Origin: LMUY01 sp965199005
Lineage (GTDB): Bacteria; Pseudomonadota; Alphaproteobacteria; Acetobacterales; Acetobacteraceae
Assembly (NCBI GenBank): GCA_965199005.1
Contig: CBDAQK010000006.1
Span: forward strand, 992,001 to 1,056,000
DNA length: 64,000 nucleotides
Reading direction: 5' to 3'
The notes below the pieces were generated by a model. The model ran no database searches. It was given only the letters and a program-made list of their open reading frames with translations, and was not told where the DNA came from. The position numbers and the translations under genes are program-made. Shown here piece by piece: positions 58,792 to 64,000 of the stretch (position 1 is the stretch's first letter; each line of letters begins with the position of its first letter).

Positions 58792-59687
58792 GCTGGCGTG
58801 GGTCCGCCGCTCTGCTGCTGGCGTTGGGGCTGGCGGGGTGCGGATGGTTTCGCCGTCCGCCACCGCCGCCACCGTCTCCGGCGCATTATGTCCTAGGTTC
58901 GGCCTATCAGATGGGGGGCGTCTGGTACTACCCGAGGGATCAGACCGAGTATGATGCGTCCGGTTTGGCGGCCATCGCGCCGGTCCGGCCTGGCCTGACG
59001 GCGGATGGGGAGCGGTATGACGCATCGGCGCTGACCGCTTCCCACCACACGCTGCAACTGCCGGCGATCGCTAGGGTGACGAATCTGGAGAACGGGCGGC
59101 AAATCCTGGTCCGGCTGAACGACCGCGGGCCGGTCGAGCCGGGGCGGCTGATCGGCCTCTCGCGCCACGCGGCGGACCTGCTGGGTGCTGCCGATGGGAC
59201 GCAAATTCGGGTTCAGCTCGAGAGTGCGATGACCGCCGGGCTGACAGACCAGATCGGCGGAGGGCCGAAGCTGGACGTGGCATCAGCACCCTTGGGGGCG
59301 GTGGATGCCGTCGCCCTGCCGCCACCGCCGGGTGTGGGCCAGTCCTCCCGGGGACGAGTCGCAGCCGCGCGAGGGCCGGGGGCCGTTTCGGCAAACGCCG
59401 GCCCGGCCGCAATGATCCCTGACCGGCTGCCGGACCAAGTCACCCAGGGGGCGCCCCAGCCCGGCCTGATCTATCTGCGCGCCAGTGAATTCAGCCGAAT
59501 CGACTATGCACGGCGGGTGGTAGCTCAACTCGCGGGACTCCATCCGGATGTCGAGCGGGTGCGTAATGGGCGCAGTGAAACCTTCCGTGTTCGTGCCGGT
59601 CCGTTCCCCTCGGCCCAAGCGGCTGACATGGCACTGGACCAGGCGCTGCGTGCAGGCGTAATCGACTCTCACCTCGTCGTGGAATAG
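58788..59687 (+). CDS. rlpA: RlpA-like lipoprotein with SPOR domain
   Basis: 299-residue septal-ring-type protein, peptidoglycan transglycosylase in studied cases. Start is TTG at 58788, sharing bases with the upstream TGA; the result is LSWRGSAALLLALGLAGC with lipobox LAGC. The double-psi barrel has TADGERYDASALTASHHTLQ, LPAIARVTNLENGRQILVRL and NDRGPVEPGRLIGLS, carrying the catalytic Asp. After a low-complexity linker, a SPOR-like domain from about 220 (LIYLRASEFSRIDYARRVVA, then VRAGPFPSAQAADMALDQAL) should bind denuded glycan at the septum. Confidence 0.9.
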   Translation: MSWRGSAALLLALGLAGCGWFRRPPPPPPSPAHYVLGSAYQMGGVWYYPRDQTEYDASGLAAIAPVRPGLTADGERYDASALTASHHTLQLPAIARVTNLENGRQILVRLNDRGPVEPGRLIGLSRHAADLLGAADGTQIRVQLESAMTAGLTDQIGGGPKLDVASAPLGAVDAVALPPPPGVGQSSRGRVAAARGPGAVSANAGPAAMIPDRLPDQVTQGAPQPGLIYLRASEFSRIDYARRVVAQLAGLHPDVERVRNGRSETFRVRAGPFPSAQAADMALDQALRAGVIDSHLVVE

Positions 59688-59695
59688 GAGCGACC

Positions 59696-60913
59696 ATGAC
59701 CCAGAGCCTGACCCGGCGTATCCTGCTAGCCGCGACCGCTACGTTGTCCGCGGCCCCGGCGCTGGCCCAGCGCAAATCGACCCACGCCGCCCGAGCGGGC
59801 CGTGGCAAGGCTGACCCGGTGCCAACTGGGAGCCCGGCGACAACGCCGATCGGGCCGATCGACACCGCGGCCAAATACGCCTATGTCATGGATTTCAACA
59901 CGGGCGCGTCTTTGTTGGACAAGGACGCCGACGTGCAGCAGCCGCCATCCTCGATGACCAAGCTGATGACGGCCTATATCGTCTACAGCATGCTGAAGAT
60001 CGGCCGGTTGAAGTTGGACCAAGACCTGCCGGTCAGCGACAAGGCCTGGCGGATGCAGGGGTCGAAGATGTTCGTCCCGCAGGGCGGCACCGTGAAGGTC
60101 GAGGATCTGATCCGCGGCATGATCATCCAGTCGGGAAACGATGCCTGCATCGTGCTCGCCGAAGCGATCGCCGGGTCGGAAGATCAGTTCGTGGAACTGA
60201 TGAACGCGAAGGCGAAAACGCTTGGGCTGACCAATACGAACTACGCCAATTGCACCGGCTGGCCAGACGCGACCCAGCATATGAGCTGCCGCGACATTGC
60301 CAATTTGGCCGCGCATATCATCCGCGATTTCCCCGAATACTATCACTACGACAAAGAGACGTCGTTCAAATACAACGGGATTGACCAGCAGAACCGAAAC
60401 TCGCTGGTGCAGAAGGGCTTGGCGGACGGGCTGAAGACCGGCCACACGGAGGCGGGCGGCTATGGCCTGGTTGGGAGTGCGGACCGCGGCGGCCGGCGGG
60501 TGATCGTGGTGATCAATGGCTTGACCTCGATGCATGCCCGCGCGGAAGAGAGCGAGAAGCTGCTGGAATGGAGCTTCCGCGAGTTCGAAAACGTGACGCT
60601 GTTCAACGCCGGGGATACGGTCGAGGCGGTGAAGGTCTGGCTGGGGTCGGAGCCGACTGTTCCGCTGGTCGGTGGCCGCGATCTCGTCATCACGATGCCC
60701 CGCCAGTGGCGCAACACGGCAAAAATCGAGGTGCAGTATAACTCGCCCATCCCGGCCCCGATCGGCCGCGGCGATACCTTGGGCAAGTTGGTGGTGAGCG
60801 GCTCGGGAGTGCCCGCCATGGAAGTGCCGTTGCTGGCCGGCGCCGACGTACCGCGGAAGGGACTGCCCGGCCGCGCCGTCGCCGTGCTCAGCCACTACGT
60901 GCTGGGAAGCTGA
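59696..60913 (+). CDS. D-alanyl-D-alanine carboxypeptidase (PBP5/6 type)
   Basis: 405-residue penicillin-binding protein that trims the terminal D-Ala from peptidoglycan stems. Signal MTQSLTRRILLAATATLSAA, then SxxK in PSSMTKLMTAYIVY, SxN in QSGNDACIVLAEA and KTG in LKTGHTEAGGYGLVG, all in the expected order and spacing. The C-terminal beta domain (about 300-390) begins FNAGDTVEAVKVWLGSEPTV. Start ATG at 59696, 8 bp after rlpA. The stop TGA at 60911 is in the same frame as the following tmk gene. Confidence 0.95.
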   Translation: MTQSLTRRILLAATATLSAAPALAQRKSTHAARAGRGKADPVPTGSPATTPIGPIDTAAKYAYVMDFNTGASLLDKDADVQQPPSSMTKLMTAYIVYSMLKIGRLKLDQDLPVSDKAWRMQGSKMFVPQGGTVKVEDLIRGMIIQSGNDACIVLAEAIAGSEDQFVELMNAKAKTLGLTNTNYANCTGWPDATQHMSCRDIANLAAHIIRDFPEYYHYDKETSFKYNGIDQQNRNSLVQKGLADGLKTGHTEAGGYGLVGSADRGGRRVIVVINGLTSMHARAEESEKLLEWSFREFENVTLFNAGDTVEAVKVWLGSEPTVPLVGGRDLVITMPRQWRNTAKIEVQYNSPIPAPIGRGDTLGKLVVSGSGVPAMEVPLLAGADVPRKGLPGRAVAVLSHYVLGS

Positions 60914-60919
60914 CGCACG

Positions 60920-61540
60920 CTGTTCATCACGCTGGAAGGCGGGGAGGGCGCCGGTAAGTCCACGCAGGCTCGCCGATTGGCTAGCTGGCTCACCGAGCAG
61001 GGGCAGCCGGCACTGCTGACGCGGGAGCCGGGTGGATCGCCAGGTGCCGAAATACTGCGTGGCCTACTGCTGTCGGGCGACCACGATTGGTCCCCGGAAG
61101 CCGAAACCCTGCTGCATTTCGCTTCCCGCGCGGAACATGTGGCCCGCACTATCCGTCCAGCCCTGGAGGCTGGAACGGTCGTGGTGTGTGACCGATTCTA
61201 TGACTCCACCATGGCCTACCAAGGCTACGGCCAGGGCGCCGACCGGGACCGTATCGCGGCATTGACGGGGCTGTTGGGGATCGTCCCCGATCTGACGCTC
61301 GTGTTGGACGTGTCGGAAGCCGTGGCAGCGGAACGGATGGCTGCAAGAGGTCGCGCAGCCGACCGGTATGACCGGCTTGGCCCCGGGTTCCACGCGCGCG
61401 TAGCAGCCGGCTTTCGCGCCATCGCGGCGACGGAGCCCCGGTGCCGCCTGGTCAATGCCGATGGCAGTGAGGATGCCGTGTTCGCCGCCATGCGTCAGAT
61501 CGTCTCCCATGCCCTATGGCCAGCGGAAGACCGGCGGTGA
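60920..61540 (+). CDS. tmk: Thymidylate kinase
   Basis: 206-residue kinase that makes dTDP from dTMP. P-loop LEGGEGAGKSTQARRLASWL, DR(Y/F) motif VVVCDRFYDSTMAYQGYGQG, and Lid region RGRAADRYDRLGPGFHARVA are complete. The first ATG in frame (60977) lies after the P-loop, and the upstream in-frame stop is the TGA of the carboxypeptidase at 60911. The only sensible start is CTG at 60920, giving the standard xFITLEGG start. GGGAAG lies about 10 bases upstream. Coupled to holB. Confidence 0.9.
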   Translation: MFITLEGGEGAGKSTQARRLASWLTEQGQPALLTREPGGSPGAEILRGLLLSGDHDWSPEAETLLHFASRAEHVARTIRPALEAGTVVVCDRFYDSTMAYQGYGQGADRDRIAALTGLLGIVPDLTLVLDVSEAVAAERMAARGRAADRYDRLGPGFHARVAAGFRAIAATEPRCRLVNADGSEDAVFAAMRQIVSHALWPAEDRR

Positions 61541-62538
61541 CCCTGCTGGAACCCCGCGAGAACCCGTTGCTCTTCGGCCACGCGGGCGCGGAGACGCAAA
61601 TCCTGGAGGCGCTGCGTGGCGGACGGATGCACCATGCGTGGCTGATCACTGGGCCGCCCGGGGTTGGCAAGGCGACCCTGGCCTACCGCTTTGCCCGCCG
61701 CCGCCTCGCTGGCGTCCAACCCGGTGACACCCTGGCGTTGTCCCCCACCAGCCCGGTGTTTCGCCGCATCGCCATTGGCAGCCATGCCGACCTGCTCACG
61801 GTCGAACGCGAATGGGACGAAAAGAAATCCCGCTTGAGGGGCGAGATCGTGGTCGACGACGTCCGCGCGGTCTCGGCGTTCCTCCGCCTCACGCCGGCAG
61901 AGGGGGGCTGGCGGGTGGTGGTGATCGATGGCGCCGAGCACATGAACCGCAACGCCGCCAACGCACTGTTGAAGATGTTGGAGGAACCGCCGCCCCGCGC
62001 CGTGCTGTTGCTGACCTGCGCTGCGCCGGGTCGCCTGCTGCCGACCATCCGAAGCCGTTGCCGCCGGTTGAATTTGTTGCCGCTGGAGCCGCCCGAAATG
62101 GCGGCGGCCCTCGTGGAATACCTCCCGGAGACGGCGCCCGAAGAGCGTACCCGGATGGCGGAGCTGGCAGGTGGCTCGCCCGGGCGGGCCATTTCCCTGG
62201 CGGAGGAGAAGGGGGTGCAACTGGCAAACCTTGCCGCCGAGGTGCTGGAAAAGGTGCCGGCGTTGCCCAAGCTGCGTGCCTTCAACATCGCTGAGCAATT
62301 GGGCGGCCGGGCGGAGGACCGGTTCACGCCGTTCATGACCCTGTTGCGGGATGCGCTGTCCGACACAGTGCGCCGGGCGGCCCGCGGCGCGCCGGAACGG
62401 CTGGCTGAACTGCGTCCCCTAGCCGAATGGGTCGAAGTGTGGCAGTCGCTCACCCATATCCAGACGGAGACGGAGCGCCTCAACCTCGACCGGCGTCAGG
62501 CGCTGCTCTCCTCGATCGCATTGCTGAACGGGTCATGA
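61537..62538 (+). CDS. holB: DNA polymerase III delta-prime subunit
   Basis: 333-residue clamp-loader subunit. Start GTG at 61537 overlaps the tmk stop in GTGA; ATG at 61516 is open but lies inside tmk. Walker A-like loop LITGPPGVGKATLAYRFARR, SRC sensor in RLLPTIRSRCRRLNLLPLEP, and ALLKMLEEPPPRAVLLLTCA are typical. No zinc-binding Cys cluster is seen, unlike E. coli HolB. Overlaps metG by ATGA, so tmk-holB-metG is a coupled unit. Confidence 0.93.
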   Translation: MTLLEPRENPLLFGHAGAETQILEALRGGRMHHAWLITGPPGVGKATLAYRFARRRLAGVQPGDTLALSPTSPVFRRIAIGSHADLLTVEREWDEKKSRLRGEIVVDDVRAVSAFLRLTPAEGGWRVVVIDGAEHMNRNAANALLKMLEEPPPRAVLLLTCAAPGRLLPTIRSRCRRLNLLPLEPPEMAAALVEYLPETAPEERTRMAELAGGSPGRAISLAEEKGVQLANLAAEVLEKVPALPKLRAFNIAEQLGGRAEDRFTPFMTLLRDALSDTVRRAARGAPERLAELRPLAEWVEVWQSLTHIQTETERLNLDRRQALLSSIALLNGS

Positions 62539-64000
62539 CCAACACATTTTATATCACGACGCCGATCTATTACATGAATGGTGCCCCCCATATCGGCCAC
62601 GCCTATACCTCGATCGCTGCCGACGTGCTGGCGCGGTGGATGCGTTTGGCGGGCAGGGACGTGTTCTTTCTGACCGGAACGGACGAGCACGGCCAGAAAG
62701 TTGCCCAAACCGCTGCAGCGGCCGGGAAGGATACACAGGCGTTCGTGGACGGGTTGGCGGCCGAGTTCAAGGACATGTCAGCCCGGATGAACATCTCCAA
62801 CGACGATTTCATTCGCACCACGGAGGACCGCCACAAGCGCGGATGCGCCGTGTTGTGGCAGGCGCTAGCGGACAAGGGGGAAATCTACCTTGGCCATTAC
62901 GAGGGCTGGTACGCCATGCGCGACGAGGCGTTCTATGGCGAGGAAGAGGTGCTGACCCGCGCCGATGGGAGCAAGGTCTCGCCCTTCGGCTCCCCCGTGG
63001 AATGGGTGAAGGAACCGAATTACCTGTTCCGGATGTCCGCCTGGGGGGACCGGTTGCTGGCGTTCTACGAGGCAAACCCGGATTTCCTGGGCCCGCTCTC
63101 GACCCGCAACGAGGTCCTCAGCTTCGTGCGGTCCGGCATGACCGATTTGTCCGTCAGCCGTGCGACGCTAAAATGGGGCATCCCCGTGCCGGGTGATCCG
63201 GACCAGGTGATGTATGTCTGGGTAGACGCCCTGGCCAATTACATCACGGCGCTCGGCTATCCTGATACTGCTGCACCGCGGTGGGCGTTTTGGCCGGCGG
63301 ACATCCATTTCGTCGGCAAGGACATTGCGCGGTTCCACGCCGTCATCTGGCCGGCCCTTCTGATGGCGGCGGGCCTGCCCGTGCCGAAGCGCGTCTACGC
63401 CAATGGGTGGTGGACCGTTGAAGGCGAAAAGATGAGCAAGTCGATAGGCAACGTCATCGACCCCCGCGATGTGGCGGACGAGTTTGGGTTGGACGTGCTG
63501 CGTTATTTCCTGTTGCGCGAGATGCCGTTTGGTAATGACGGCGACTTCAACCGCCGTGCCCTTGTTGCGCGGCTGAATAGTGAACTGGCGAACGATCTGG
63601 GCAATTTGGCCCAGCGGTCCCTATCGCTGATCGCCCGCAACTGCGACGCCAAATTGCCGGAGCGCGGTCCGGCGACGGCGGAGGACGCTGAGTTGCTGGC
63701 GCAAGCGGCGGCGCTGCCCGGGTTGATGGAGCCCAAGCTGCTCCGGCAAGCCTATGGCGAAACCTTGGATGAGGTTTGGCGGGTGATCCGTGCCGCCAAC
63801 GCCTATATCGACCGCCAGGCCCCTTGGGTGTTGCGACGCACGGATCCCGTCCGGATGGCCTCTGTCCTGCGCGTGTTGGCGGACACGTTGCGCCCGGTCG
63901 CGACCGTGCTGCAGCCCTTCATGCCCGCCAGCATGTCCGCGATGCTCGACCAATTGGGCGTGCCTGGTGACGCCCGCAACTTTGCGGCACTGGCCGCCGC
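62535..64000 (+). CDS. metG: Methionyl-tRNA synthetase (3' end outside window)
   Basis: First 488 residues of MetRS, truncated by the window edge. The HIGH motif reads APHIGHAYTSIAADVLARWM, the KMSKS motif reads GEKMSKSIGNVIDPRDVADE, and the connecting regions TGTDEHGQKVAQTAAAAGKD, VDALANYITALGY and HFVGKDIARFHAVIWPALLM match the bacterial form. The zinc-knuckle Cys pairs are absent, as in many alphaproteobacterial MetG. ATG at 62535 is set by overlap with the holB stop (ATGA). Confidence 0.97.
   Translation, partial: MTNTFYITTPIYYMNGAPHIGHAYTSIAADVLARWMRLAGRDVFFLTGTDEHGQKVAQTAAAAGKDTQAFVDGLAAEFKDMSARMNISNDDFIRTTEDRHKRGCAVLWQALADKGEIYLGHYEGWYAMRDEAFYGEEEVLTRADGSKVSPFGSPVEWVKEPNYLFRMSAWGDRLLAFYEANPDFLGPLSTRNEVLSFVRSGMTDLSVSRATLKWGIPVPGDPDQVMYVWVDALANYITALGYPDTAAPRWAFWPADIHFVGKDIARFHAVIWPALLMAAGLPVPKRVYANGWWTVEGEKMSKSIGNVIDPRDVADEFGLDVLRYFLLREMPFGNDGDFNRRALVARLNSELANDLGNLAQRSLSLIARNCDAKLPERGPATAEDAELLAQAAALPGLMEPKLLRQAYGETLDEVWRVIRAANAYIDRQAPWVLRRTDPVRMASVLRVLADTLRPVATVLQPFMPASMSAMLDQLGVPGDARNFAALAA

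Overview
The window is high-GC chromosomal DNA from an alphaproteobacterium, most likely a member of the Acetobacteraceae or a close relative. The evidence is gene order and protein type: the recG / sdhE-mfd divergence, the block hisG-hisD-infA-maf-rng-yacG followed by tRNA-Phe, dnaJ-like-cobS-cobT beside bolA, an RHH protein next to prmA, and a large Hint-domain surface protein of a kind common in acetic acid bacteria. Two tRNA genes are present (Phe-GAA, Ser-UGA). I see no rRNA operon, CRISPR array, intact insertion sequence or prophage.

Layout. 1-6.1 kb: end of a dGTPase-like gene, a small lipoprotein, a periplasmic methionine sulfoxide reductase (msrP) with an unusual small membrane partner, a Nudix hydrolase, a DUF4340-type protein, a DHA2 transporter and an O6-alkylguanine methyltransferase. 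6.2-12.5 kb: DNA repair (recG against sdhE-mfd). 12.4-19.6 kb: accessory envelope and secreted proteins, including the Hint protein, an orphan ECF sigma factor, an NAD-linked dehydrogenase and a hydrolase-TPR fusion. 19.9-24.5 kb: a small RMF-like ORF, tRNA-Phe and the conserved translation/RNA/histidine block. 24.6-29.7 kb: a lipoprotein and a coupled surface-glycan operon (GDP-mannose synthesis, FkbM methyltransferase, two-domain glycosyltransferase). 29.8-31.9 kb: an M20 amidohydrolase coupled to a ketopantoate reductase-like gene.

32.1-37.1 kb is the most unusual part. A 1,315-residue protein (TIR/DUF4062-like N-terminus, STAND-type NTPase, about 14 ankyrin repeats) overlaps a second gene that starts with further ankyrin repeats and ends in a domain I do not recognise. 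The 5' third of the first gene is visibly richer in A+T than its surroundings. It looks like a horizontally acquired sensor/effector module, possibly anti-phage, inserted between housekeeping genes.

37.2-49.3 kb returns to core functions: persulfide dioxygenase-rhodanese, an RNase H-like DUF429 protein, an SDR, TonB, cobalamin cobaltochelatase cobS/cobT with a J-domain protein, bolA, prmA, DUF1127 and an aminopeptidase P. 49.4-57.3 kb shows gene decay mixed with intact genes (mlaA-mlaC, a GT4 glycosyltransferase, an MFS transporter, a GAF-type methionine sulfoxide reductase, an aldo/keto reductase): a collapsed metF, a FecCD permease remnant, and head-to-head truncated aldehyde dehydrogenase and DUF2325 genes beside a perfect 17-bp inverted repeat. 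57.6-64 kb holds tRNA-Ser and a compact operon running from peptidoglycan enzymes (mltB-like, rlpA-like, D,D-carboxypeptidase) into tmk, holB and metG. tmk there lacks any ATG, GTG or TTG start.
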